From positions 24,803-88,802 of IMG/VR virus record IMGVR_UViG_3300044655_001767: a stretch of 64,000 nt of DNA; one strand, 5' to 3'. This DNA is from a virus. This document shows, in pieces, positions 17,551-25,496 of the stretch (position 1 is the stretch's first letter; each line of letters begins with the position of its first letter). Position numbers and translations under genes: made by a program. The notes under the pieces were generated by a model, which worked only from the letters and a program-made list of their open reading frames with translations, searched no databases and had not been told where the DNA came from.

Positions 17551-19879
17551 TCCATTTATAAAAGTAACATGGGAAGATGTTCCCGAAAATTTCACCCCTG
17601 AGAAAATCAGAAGGGTGAAATCTTATTTTGAGAAAAAATATAATGCAAAGACAGTTCAAGTAATCACTAAAACATTAACTAGTGTTAATCAAACACGATT
17701 AGAATCGTTAGAGGCTTCCGATAATATCTTAGACCACCAATATCAAAAGAAATTAATGAAAGATTTCATTAAGGACAATGAAATTGATATTAAATGGGAA
17801 TTGGTTGATAGGTTGGATAATAAAGTTAATATTCAAATTGATAAGTTAAATGAAAACAAAGTTAGATATAATAAATGGTATATTAGAAAAGTGGAGTTTT
17901 CTAATTTTCTATCATTCGGAGATAATAACGTTATTGATTTTACTGGGTTGGACGGTATTACGGTAATCGAATCTACACCAAAGAACTTCGGTGGTAAATC
18001 TACATCTTCAGTAGACCTTTTAATGTTCTTATTTTTTAATACAACAACAAAGACAAAAACTAACGGTGAAATTTTTAATAGATTTACCGATAAGAACGAT
18101 GTGAGTGTTCGTGGTGAAATTACTATTGATGGTGACGATTATGTTATTGAAAGAAAGACATCTCGTAAGATGGGTAAGTCTGGTGAGTACACCGTTAAGA
18201 ATGAATTGGAGTTTTATAAAAAAACTGAAGATGGTGAAATTGTAAATTTATCTGGTGAACAAAGAAGAGAAACTGAAGTGTTTATATCTTCGGCAATTGG
18301 AACGGAAGAAGATTTCTTATCAACTATATTAACTACTGGTTATAACTTGGAAGAATTAATTGAATCCAAACCAACCGCTCGTGGACAAATTTTAACAAAG
18401 TTCATGGGATTGGAAAACTTAAAAATTAAAGAAGAACTTGCAAAAGAAATTTATAACGATTGGGGTAAGAAATTGGTGTCCAACACATATAACAAAGTTA
18501 GTTTAGAATCTGATAATGAAACGTACAAAGAAAGTATTACCAATTCGGAAAGTGAGATTGTAAAATTAACAAAAGAATTAGGTAAGTTTGAAAAAGATTT
18601 AGAGAAGTTAGAAAAGAAAAGGGACGATGTATTCTTAAAAAGAAATAATGACGTCGATAAAGAATTACTGAATACAAATCCAACTTTATTACAAAGAGAA
18701 GTTACTTTTCTATTAACTCAAAAAAACGTAAGTCAAACAAACGCCGACGGAGTTAGTGTTGTTGAACCATCACAATTCTATGATGAAGATCAACACAAAG
18801 AGTTAAAAGGTGAAATGGCAAATCTTCAAGGAATTGATGTTGTATCCAAATATGAAAAGACCCAAAGAGAAAAATTAATCAAACAATTTGAAGAAGGAAC
18901 AGTTTGCCCTACTTGTAATCGTGCGTTAGATGAGGTTGACCACACAGATGAAATTGAAAAGATTAAAAAAGAAATTGAAGACATCATAAAGGAAATGGAA
19001 TTAAATCAAATACAGTTTGATTTATTAAAAGAACAATCGGAAGGGTTTGATAAATTAAAAACTGAATTTGAAAGTTACGAAAGAAATAAACTTCGTAAGG
19101 AAAGATATGAGTTAGAGATTGAACAAAAACAATTAGAGATTGACGGTAAACAAAAAAGATTAGATAATTACGAAAGTAATAAAAAGAAACTTGAGGAGAA
19201 TCAAAAGATTGATGCGGAAGTGATTGCACTTAAAACTAAAATTGAAACAGCAAACGGAGACATTAGACAGACAAACACTAACATTGAAAAACACACCAAT
19301 AACATTTCAAATATGAATGGTAAGGTTGGTATCAATGAGGAGTTAATTAAAAAGATTACGGCGGAGGAAGAATTGGCTGCCGTGTTTAAGATTTATTTAA
19401 CCGTTTATGGTAAAAACGGAATATCTAAAATCATTCTTAAAAATATGATTCCATTAATCAATCAGGAATTGTATCGTTTGTTAGTGGATAGTTGTCATTT
19501 CATTTTAGAGATGAATATAAATGATAAGAATGAGGTTGAATTTATAATGATAGATACAGAGACCCGAATCGTTAAACCCCTTAATGCGGGGTCTGGTTAT
19601 GAAAGAACCATATCCTCATTGGCACTTCGTAGTGTATTAACTAAAATATCTTCATTACCTAAACCTAACATTGTGGTTATGGATGAGGTGTTCGGTAAAA
19701 TTGCTGACGAGAACTTGGAAATGGTCGGTGAATTCTTTAAAAAGATTAAAAATTACTTTGACCATATACTTGTCATATCACACAATTCTTTAATACGTAA
19801 TTGGTCTGATAATATTGTTATGATTAAGAAAGAAGAAAATGTTTCATCCATAGATTTTATCACAACAAAAATTTCTTAG
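17543..19879 (+). CDS. Recombination nuclease ATPase subunit, gp46/SbcC-like (Rad50 family)
   Basis: 778 residues. Walker A is STPKNFGGKST (residues ~144-154). Long coiled-coil arms flank a zinc-hook CPTC (Cys455, Cys458). The ABC signature (AGSGYERTISSLAL) and Walker B (IVVMDEVF) are at the C-terminal end. It pairs with the gp47-like nuclease. The only start that keeps the N-terminus is TTG 17543, inside the end of the methyltransferase gene; the first ATG would remove 71 well-formed residues. About 110 residues precede the usual ATPase head start (WYIRKVEFSNFLSFG), an extension not found in T4 gp46 as far as I know. Confidence 0.88.
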   Translation: MTNPFIKVTWEDVPENFTPEKIRRVKSYFEKKYNAKTVQVITKTLTSVNQTRLESLEASDNILDHQYQKKLMKDFIKDNEIDIKWELVDRLDNKVNIQIDKLNENKVRYNKWYIRKVEFSNFLSFGDNNVIDFTGLDGITVIESTPKNFGGKSTSSVDLLMFLFFNTTTKTKTNGEIFNRFTDKNDVSVRGEITIDGDDYVIERKTSRKMGKSGEYTVKNELEFYKKTEDGEIVNLSGEQRRETEVFISSAIGTEEDFLSTILTTGYNLEELIESKPTARGQILTKFMGLENLKIKEELAKEIYNDWGKKLVSNTYNKVSLESDNETYKESITNSESEIVKLTKELGKFEKDLEKLEKKRDDVFLKRNNDVDKELLNTNPTLLQREVTFLLTQKNVSQTNADGVSVVEPSQFYDEDQHKELKGEMANLQGIDVVSKYEKTQREKLIKQFEEGTVCPTCNRALDEVDHTDEIEKIKKEIEDIIKEMELNQIQFDLLKEQSEGFDKLKTEFESYERNKLRKERYELEIEQKQLEIDGKQKRLDNYESNKKKLEENQKIDAEVIALKTKIETANGDIRQTNTNIEKHTNNISNMNGKVGINEELIKKITAEEELAAVFKIYLTVYGKNGISKIILKNMIPLINQELYRLLVDSCHFILEMNINDKNEVEFIMIDTETRIVKPLNAGSGYERTISSLALRSVLTKISSLPKPNIVVMDEVFGKIADENLEMVGEFFKKIKNYFDHILVISHNSLIRNWSDNIVMIKKEENVSSIDFITTKIS

Positions 19880-19895
19880 TTTCAAATATCTTAAT

Positions 19896-19903
19896 TATAT
19901 TTG
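19896..19903 (+). promoter_or_regulatory. Bacteroidota-type -7 element (TATATTTG)
   Basis: TATATTTG fits the TAnnTTTG -7 consensus of Bacteroidota promoters and lies 23 bases before ATG 19927. It suggests use by the host sigma factor. Confidence 0.45.
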
Positions 19904-19926
19904 TCCTATAAACTAAATTTACTTTT

Positions 19927-20604
19927 ATGACACCAAAAGATTACCAACAATTTGGACTTTATGCTAAAGACAAAGGGATTAGCTCCTTAGATTTACATTA
20001 TCACAATCAAAAAATTCAAGATAGTTTAACTCCATATATTTTGGAGGAGAGACAAATGAATGTTACAATAATGGATGTGTTCTCAAGATTGATGATGGAA
20101 CGTATCATTTGGGTTGCTGGTGGTGTAGATGACCATATGTCGACTATTTGTCAAGCACAATTAATGTTCTTGGATAGTTTAGATCATAATGACATTACAA
20201 TGCACATCGATAGTCCAGGAGGAAGTGTTAAATCGGGTCTATCAATTGTAGATGTTATGGATTATATTACATCTGACATCAGAACCATCAACACAGGTAT
20301 GGCAGCTTCAATGGGTTCGGTCCTATTAGGGGCTGGTACCAAAGGTAAAAGAGGGTCATTGAGGTTTTCCCAAACCATGTTACACCAATCATCAGGTGGG
20401 GCAGTTGGAAACATCCAAGACGCTGAAATCAGCATGATAGAGTGGAGAAAGGTGAATGAAATTCTATTCACATTATTAGGTGAATATTGTGGAAAAACCG
20501 CAGAACAGGTTAAAAATGACGCTTCAAGGGATTTGTGGTTAAATGCGGAAGACGCACTTTCCTATGGAATTATTGACGAAATAGTTAAAAAGAAGAAAAA
20601 GTAA
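19927..20604 (+). CDS. ClpP-family serine protease
   Basis: 225 residues with an intact catalytic triad: Ser128 in GMAASMGS, His153 in MLHQSS and Asp202 in SRDLWLN. The Ser-His and His-Asp gaps (25 and 49 residues) equal those in E. coli ClpP. The oxyanion/processing segment SPGGSV is also present. No Clp ATPase is encoded nearby, so it may work with a host ATPase, or serve as a head maturation protease as ClpP-like enzymes do in some phages. A terminator follows directly. Confidence 0.85.
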   Translation: MTPKDYQQFGLYAKDKGISSLDLHYHNQKIQDSLTPYILEERQMNVTIMDVFSRLMMERIIWVAGGVDDHMSTICQAQLMFLDSLDHNDITMHIDSPGGSVKSGLSIVDVMDYITSDIRTINTGMAASMGSVLLGAGTKGKRGSLRFSQTMLHQSSGGAVGNIQDAEISMIEWRKVNEILFTLLGEYCGKTAEQVKNDASRDLWLNAEDALSYGIIDEIVKKKKK

Positions 20605-20606
20605 GT

Positions 20607-20630
20607 AAAGGGGGATAAAACCCCCTTTCT
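20607..20630 (+). terminator. Rho-independent terminator after clpP-like gene
   Basis: AAAGGGGG (20607-20614), loop ATAAAA, CCCCCTTT (20621-20628). The 8-bp stem is followed by a short T-rich tail. Confidence 0.75.
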
Positions 20631-20633
20631 TCA

Positions 20634-20641
20634 TATTTATA
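20634..20641 (+). promoter_or_regulatory. TATTTATA late-promoter candidate
   Basis: Exact TATTTATA followed by ATAAAA, beginning 21 bases before ATG 20655 and directly downstream of a terminator. This supports an independent transcript for the envelope-protein cassette. Confidence 0.55.
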
Positions 20642-20654
20642 ATAAAACATAGAT

Positions 20655-20993
20655 ATGAAGATAAATAAATCCAACATTTTATTAGTTATAATTATCGTTT
20701 TGGCCGCTTGGAATATTTTTACAACAAACGGGATTAGAACCGATGTTGCGGGGTACAACCAAAAAATAGATTCAATCCAAAATGAAATAGATTCTGTTCA
20801 TTATGAAAATCTTAAATTAAACGAACAAATGGTTATCATCGACAAAGAAATAGATAAAGTCGATGCAAATGTAAATAACGTTACCAAAAACATAACTATT
20901 ATTAAAAACCAAACACATGAAAAAATTGATTCTGTTAACAATTATAACTTTAGTGACCTTGAAAAGTTTTTCTCAGACCGTTACAAAAACTAA
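20655..20993 (+). CDS. Membrane-anchored coiled-coil protein (i-spanin-like)
   Basis: 112 residues: one N-terminal membrane segment (ILLVIIIVLAAWNIF, residues ~8-22) followed by a periplasm-facing coiled coil with regular Ile/Asn heptads. The next gene starts inside it, out of frame, with 77 bases of overlap and its own signal peptide; this is the nested arrangement of Rz/Rz1 spanin genes. A role in disrupting the cell envelope at lysis is inferred from architecture only. No lipobox is visible in the partner, so the spanin call is tentative. Confidence 0.5.
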   Translation: MKINKSNILLVIIIVLAAWNIFTTNGIRTDVAGYNQKIDSIQNEIDSVHYENLKLNEQMVIIDKEIDKVDANVNNVTKNITIIKNQTHEKIDSVNNYNFSDLEKFFSDRYKN

Positions 20994-21333
20994 CGTAGAC
21001 ACTATCGTAGCATTAAAAGTACCGGTAGCTAAATTAGTTATCAAAGACCTTATGAAAGGTGACGGTGCCGTTGCTGAAGTTGTTGAATTAAATAAAGTTG
21101 TATCATTAAAAGATGAACAAATTGGTTTATACAAACAAAAGGATTCATTAAAAGAACAAAAAATCGGTAATCTTGAATTAATCATCACTAAAAAAGATGA
21201 GCAATTTGGATTAGAAAGACAAAAATCTGAAAGTTTATTTAAAGAATTAAAAGGACAAAGAAGAAAAACGTTTCTTTATAAGGTTGGAAGTTTTGCAGGT
21301 ATAATAATGACATCTCTTTATCTTCTTAAGTAA
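20917..21333 (+). CDS. Exported protein with signal peptide and C-terminal membrane segment
   Basis: 138 residues. Signal peptide MKKLILLTIITLVTLKSFSQ with Bacteroidota-style cleavage before or after Gln; then a Lys/Glu coiled-coil (residues ~60-115), and a C-terminal hydrophobic segment (VGSFAGIIMTSLYLL). It starts out of frame within the preceding gene. It could bridge periplasm and membrane as the partner of the upstream coiled-coil protein in lysis. Two bases separate its stop from the next ATG. Confidence 0.55.
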   Translation: MKKLILLTIITLVTLKSFSQTVTKTNVDTIVALKVPVAKLVIKDLMKGDGAVAEVVELNKVVSLKDEQIGLYKQKDSLKEQKIGNLELIITKKDEQFGLERQKSESLFKELKGQRRKTFLYKVGSFAGIIMTSLYLLK

Positions 21334-21334
21334 A

Positions 21335-21982
21335 ATGAAGAAAATTTTTGACATCAGACATATAATAATATTAATTTTATTATTAATATGTATTTTAGAA
21401 TTTCTTAATCCTAAGGGTATAATGCCAAATAGAACGGTTTTAATACGAGATACGGTTGGATTTGAAGTCCCTGTTCATGATACGGTAGAAGTTGAGTCTC
21501 TTGTGGAAGTTGAGATACCCGTAGAAGTACAGATTCCATATGCAGTTCACGATACTGTACCGGTAGATAAACCAATTGACACGACGGCATTATTAAATGC
21601 AATTGGAATGAAAATGTTTAAGAAAGACGTTCTTAAATTACCAAACAATATAGGAACGGTTACTTTATTTGATACAATATCTAATAGTAGAATAGTCGGT
21701 CGCTCATTTAAAAGTGACGTAAAACAAAAAATTGTTAGAGACACAATGTACACACCAATACCAAGACAGAATGAAATGTACCTCGGTATTGACGCAAAAT
21801 TTGACAAACCGAATGTAATCAATATTGTAGGTATCAGTGTTTTATTTAAAAATAAAGACGATAGACATATGTATAGATTAGGTGTTGGAGTAACGAATAG
21901 AGTTGATGACGAAGGGACTAATGGAAAATTGGTTCCATTTATCGGTGGAGGTGTTTATTGGAAAGTTAAACTCAAAAAATAA
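21335..21982 (+). CDS. Membrane-anchored protein with beta-rich C-terminal domain
   Basis: 215 residues: one N-terminal membrane segment (HIIILILLLICILEFL), a valine/glutamate/proline stretch (EVPVHDTVEVESLVEVEIPV, residues ~48-67), and a C-terminal domain of amphipathic strands ending KLVPFIGGGVYWKVKLKK, which looks like outer-membrane beta-barrel strands or a beta-sandwich. It is the third gene of the compact envelope cassette. Possible roles: spanning the periplasm during lysis, or superinfection exclusion. No family recognised. Confidence 0.55.
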   Translation: MKKIFDIRHIIILILLLICILEFLNPKGIMPNRTVLIRDTVGFEVPVHDTVEVESLVEVEIPVEVQIPYAVHDTVPVDKPIDTTALLNAIGMKMFKKDVLKLPNNIGTVTLFDTISNSRIVGRSFKSDVKQKIVRDTMYTPIPRQNEMYLGIDAKFDKPNVINIVGISVLFKNKDDRHMYRLGVGVTNRVDDEGTNGKLVPFIGGGVYWKVKLKK

Positions 21983-21989
21983 CACATAA

Positions 21990-22436
21990 ATGAATACATA
22001 CGTATTATTTATTTTTGGTATGTTCGATGACCATGAGGATATCGAGTATTTTTGTACTGATGTTATAGGTGAAAGCAAGGTCATCAAATCAATTAGATTC
22101 ATTATAGAAAATTCAGAGAATATAATAGTAATATTTGATTCTGAAATGGAACCAATAGAGGTCGACCGAGAATTATATACAATATTAATTGACGAACATA
22201 TTAAATTTTATTTCTTATTCCAAAGAGAAAATATGGTCACGGCTCATCTACCCCAACAAATCAAAGATTTAATTTTCACCCCAACTATTGATAATACGAT
22301 TATTAGGGTAGATTATGAGAAAAATAAAAAAAGGGAAACTTTAGATTTAGACAGATTACTTGAAAAAATAGAAGAATCTGGAATTGAGAGCCTTACAATA
22401 GAAGAAAAAAACTTCCTTGACAATTTTGAAAATTAA
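21990..22436 (+). CDS. Hypothetical acidic protein
   Basis: 148 residues, no membrane segment. The N-terminal half alternates hydrophobic and acidic residues (a small alpha/beta domain), and the C-terminus is charged helix (LDRLLEKIEESGIESLTIEE). It starts seven bases after the previous stop and ends directly before the inverted repeat that precedes the sigma-factor gene. No function can be assigned. Confidence 0.55.
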   Translation: MNTYVLFIFGMFDDHEDIEYFCTDVIGESKVIKSIRFIIENSENIIVIFDSEMEPIEVDRELYTILIDEHIKFYFLFQRENMVTAHLPQQIKDLIFTPTIDNTIIRVDYEKNKKRETLDLDRLLEKIEESGIESLTIEEKNFLDNFEN

Positions 22437-22454
22437 GATATATTTCATATCTTA
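22434..22454. promoter_or_regulatory. Perfect inverted repeat upstream of the sigma-factor gene
   Basis: TAAGATAT (22434-22441), spacer ATTTC, ATATCTTA (22447-22454): two perfect 8-base arms starting within the preceding stop codon and 30 bases before ATG 22485. No T-run follows, so an operator or mRNA hairpin is more likely than a terminator. Confidence 0.4.
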
Positions 22455-22484
22455 GTACTATCCATCCACTTAAACTTACACCAC

Positions 22485-23300
22485 ATGAAAAAATCCATTT
22501 TAGTTAATCCAGACGAGATTCAATTGTATATCAAAGATTTACGAAAAATTCCTGTAATGTCACATCAAAGACAGGAAGAAGTTTTTGAATTATTAAACAA
22601 TAAAAAAACAGATAAAGAAACTAGAGGAAAACTTTATAATGAATTGGTTGTTGGTAATTTAAGATTTGTAATATCTGTGGCTAAAATGTTTCAAAATCAG
22701 GGAATGGATTTGTTGGACATTATTTCAGAAGGTAATATTGGTTTAATTAAAGCGGCGGAAAGATTTGACCCGACGACTGGTTTAAAATTTATTTCATACG
22801 CGGTGTGGTGGGTTAGACAATCAATAATGGCATCTCTAAATGAAAACTGTAGAACAATTCGTATACCTTCAAATTTAGTACAAGATGCTCAAAAACAAAA
22901 GAAAATTGAAATAAGTGAAGAAGATAATTTCTTCATAAACAATGTTGAAGATGAAACACCAATCGGTGTTAATCTCCCATACTGTATTGGTTTATATAAA
23001 GAAATTAATGAAGATGGTGACCAATTAATTGATGTTATACCTAATAGAGAGGCTGAAAGTCCTGACGCCATTCTTAATTCACCGGAAGAAATAAAGAAAA
23101 AAGTTTCAGCAATGTTAAGTGTGTTGGATGATAGAGAAAAAATAATCATTGAAAGATATTATGGGTTAACGGGTATAGAATCTAACTTGGAAGATTTAGG
23201 TGAGGAGTTTGGTTGTACTAAAGAACGTATAAGACAATTACGTGATAAGGCTATTAAGAAACTAAGAAACGAAAGTTTTGGTCTCTTAAACTATTTATAA
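22485..23300 (+). CDS. RNA polymerase sigma factor, primary (RpoD/sigma-70)-like
   Basis: 271 residues. Region 1.2 is at residues ~8-35. Region 2 contains NLRFVISVAKMFQNQG, DIISEGNIGLIKAAERFD and the -10-recognising helix FISYAVWWVRQSIMASL. Region 4 carries the helix-turn-helix GEEFGCTKERIRQLRDKAIK. The sigma-3 part between is shorter and more divergent than I expect in Bacteroidota RpoD. A complete multi-region phage sigma is unusual, since T4's gp55 is minimal. It probably redirects host RNA polymerase to phage promoters; the TATTTATA boxes are obvious candidates. An inverted repeat lies upstream. Confidence 0.88.
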   Translation: MKKSILVNPDEIQLYIKDLRKIPVMSHQRQEEVFELLNNKKTDKETRGKLYNELVVGNLRFVISVAKMFQNQGMDLLDIISEGNIGLIKAAERFDPTTGLKFISYAVWWVRQSIMASLNENCRTIRIPSNLVQDAQKQKKIEISEEDNFFINNVEDETPIGVNLPYCIGLYKEINEDGDQLIDVIPNREAESPDAILNSPEEIKKKVSAMLSVLDDREKIIIERYYGLTGIESNLEDLGEEFGCTKERIRQLRDKAIKKLRNESFGLLNYL

Positions 23301-23303
23301 GGT

Positions 23304-24671
23304 ATGAATAATAATTGGTTAAAGTATTTGGTTGCACTGGCGGCTATTATGATTGCGGGTAGTGCTGCATATTTTTCAGTAACTGGTCTTGGTGTTTTAT
23401 TTAGTGGTGCTGCAATTGCCGTTATGATTATGGCAAGTTCATTAGAATTTGCAAAGTTAGTTACCGCAACTTATTTAAAACAAAAGTGGGAAAAAATAGA
23501 GTTACTTAGTAAAATTTATTTAACCACCTCCGTTGTTATTTTAATGTTAATCACATCTGCAGGTATCTTCGGTTATCTTTCAAATGCATTCCAACAACAA
23601 AATTTAGGATTACAAAAAATTGAAAGAGACATTGCAGTTTACCAAACACAAATTACTAAAAATGATTTAGAAATATCTCGTTACACCACTCAATTAAACA
23701 ATCAACAAAATATTCGTAATTCACAAGAGACAAATTTAACCAAACAAATTGATAAGGATAAATCAACATCTAGAGTGTCTCAAATGATTAAATCCGCAGA
23801 TAAAGAAATTAATTCTATTTCAAAAAGAATTGATGAATTAACAATAAAAAACAACGCATCATTAGATTCAATTAATGTTATTAAAAATAATAATATTGAA
23901 TTAGAAAAAGAAGTAGGGGGGTTTCGTTTTGTAGCAGAATCTTTCGGTGTACCACTTAATTCTGTTGTTAAATTCTTTATAATTTTAATTGTGATTGTGT
24001 TTGATCCATTGGCGGTTGCGTTAATTATTTCATTCAATCAATTAACCATGGAAGGTAAGAAGAAAGATGAGGATGAAAAAGAACCATCGTCTCCGGAAGA
24101 TTTAAAAAACTTTGTTGATGAAACCACAAGATTACATTTAACTGAAAACGATTTAATGAAGTTAGAAGAAACTTTATTAAATCCACCAAAACCAAATGAC
24201 AATTTAAAATCTGCTGCCGAATATTATAAAATGAAGACAGATATTGAACGTGAAAAACGTGGAGAACTATTAGCGGAGATGATGAAGAACGACCAAGAAT
24301 TAGGTTTATATGACGATACATCAGATTGGGATGTTACTTTAATGGATGGTTTAGAAGATGAAGAACCATTCTTTACTGAAGAAGAAACGGAGAAAATTTT
24401 ACAAGAAGAACCAACTGAAGAAGAAATTAAAAGAAATTTTTCCACTATAGAACCTGAAACAGAGAATATTTTACAAGAAGAACCAACAACAACCGCAAAT
24501 AATAAAATATTCACAACAATTGAACAACATAAAAAGAATGGTTATAAAGTAAGTCAAATTCCTAAAGATGACGAAAGAATGAACATTATAGGTCAGAATG
24601 GAAATGAAGGGTTACATTACGACAATGAAGAAGACACATCATTAGAAAAAAATGATGAAAAAAAAAATTAG
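23304..24671 (+). CDS. Polytopic membrane protein with periplasmic coiled coil and acidic tail
   Basis: 455 residues. Hydrophobic segments lie near residues 8-45, 72-92 and 222-245 (FFIILIVIVFDPLAVALII). Between the last two lies a coiled-coil of ~120 residues (QKIERDIAVYQTQI onward). The C-terminal third is soluble and acidic, with a repeated ENILQEEPT/EKILQEEPT unit. It starts three bases after the sigma gene's stop. The frame ends in TAG just after a run of ten As, and the -1 frame stays open for 79 more codons (see next entry). Similar coil-containing membrane proteins occur in large phages; the function is unknown. Confidence 0.7.
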   Translation: MNNNWLKYLVALAAIMIAGSAAYFSVTGLGVLFSGAAIAVMIMASSLEFAKLVTATYLKQKWEKIELLSKIYLTTSVVILMLITSAGIFGYLSNAFQQQNLGLQKIERDIAVYQTQITKNDLEISRYTTQLNNQQNIRNSQETNLTKQIDKDKSTSRVSQMIKSADKEINSISKRIDELTIKNNASLDSINVIKNNNIELEKEVGGFRFVAESFGVPLNSVVKFFIILIVIVFDPLAVALIISFNQLTMEGKKKDEDEKEPSSPEDLKNFVDETTRLHLTENDLMKLEETLLNPPKPNDNLKSAAEYYKMKTDIEREKRGELLAEMMKNDQELGLYDDTSDWDVTLMDGLEDEEPFFTEEETEKILQEEPTEEEIKRNFSTIEPETENILQEEPTTTANNKIFTTIEQHKKNGYKVSQIPKDDERMNIIGQNGNEGLHYDNEEDTSLEKNDEKKN

Positions 24672-24910
24672 TAGACCCCCAAATTCCAATAACGGAAAAA
24701 AACGTCCCAACGTTAGAATCTCAAGATTCTGATAATTTATATTGGGAAAAAGATGACGTAAATCCAAACCAAGTACTATATGATTTGGAAAATAATAAGG
24801 TTATAATACCAAATGAGGATATAACTCTTAACTCACCACTAACTGATTTAGGTCCTAAATTCATTAAGAAAAATGTTAGTAATACACGAAATAGAAAAAA
24901 TAGATTATAA
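24659..24910 (+). other. Probable -1 frameshift extension of the preceding gene
   Basis: A10 (24658-24667) lies immediately before the TAG at 24669. In the -1 frame translation continues without a stop to TAA 24908-24910: after a Lys run it reads VDPQIPITEKNVPTLESQD and onward, an acidic, Asn/Pro-containing tail like the protein it would extend. No ATG opens this frame nearby, and otherwise ~200 bases here would be noncoding, exceptional in this genome. Either programmed slippage or a homopolymer length error would explain it. Confidence 0.55.
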
Positions 24911-25496
24911 TAGTTTAATTATTAATAAAAGAAAATCTAAAAAAACTCAAATATTCCTATACGATACACAAAGAAGATTTGACGACTTTGTTAATAAAAT
25001 TGAACATCGTAATAATGGTAAGTTTGATGACATCCCACATTTTATAGTTACAAAATTAGGTAGTACATATCAATTGTTTGATACCAACTATAGTTCTAAT
25101 ACGTTTAATGACTCACAGAACGATAAGAGGATGATTAAAATAGCAATTGAGAACTTGGGTTGGTTGAATAAGAACACCATCACTGGTGTCCTTAATAATT
25201 GGATTGGAGACCCATATAGGTCAGAACCCCATATACGTAATTGGAGAAACTACTATTTTTGGGATAAGTACACTGAAATCCAAATGAATTCACTATCTGA
25301 ACTATGTGATTCCCTATGTGATAAACACGAAATACCAAAACAAACCGTACCGTCCCAAGGATATTTAGAAAACATATCTAATTTCAAAGGAATAGTATGT
25401 AAATCCAACTTTTCAAGTATTTATACAGATATAAACCCTTCTTTTAATTTTGGGGTCTTTTTTAATTATGCAAATGAAAATGAAAACAGATTATGA
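24873..25496 (+). CDS. PGRP/amidase_2-like protein, probably lacking zinc ligands
   Basis: 207 residues. The pattern follows N-acetylmuramoyl-L-alanine amidases: IPHFIVTKLGSTYQLFD (first His at 56), KIAIENLGWL where amidases have GIE, YTEIQMNSLSELCDSLCDKH (Q-x-x-x-L helix), and FKGIVCKSNF then TDINPSFNF in place of the GH..K.DPGP.F end motif. The second ligand His appears replaced (Cys/Lys) and the last Asp is kept. So either a diverged amidase or a non-catalytic peptidoglycan-binding protein. It overlaps the frameshifted tail of the previous gene and the start of the next. Confidence 0.45.
   Translation: MLVIHEIEKIDYNSLIINKRKSKKTQIFLYDTQRRFDDFVNKIEHRNNGKFDDIPHFIVTKLGSTYQLFDTNYSSNTFNDSQNDKRMIKIAIENLGWLNKNTITGVLNNWIGDPYRSEPHIRNWRNYYFWDKYTEIQMNSLSELCDSLCDKHEIPKQTVPSQGYLENISNFKGIVCKSNFSSIYTDINPSFNFGVFFNYANENENRL

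Noticed and set aside
24669-24671. Recoded TAG stop (as in some crAss-like phages)
   Set aside because: Reading through TAG meets TAA after five codons, and TAG also properly ends genes at 19879, 28849, 32600 and 34039.
24672-24872. Ordinary intergenic region
   Set aside because: The -1 frame is open throughout with protein-like composition; better explained as an extension of the preceding gene.
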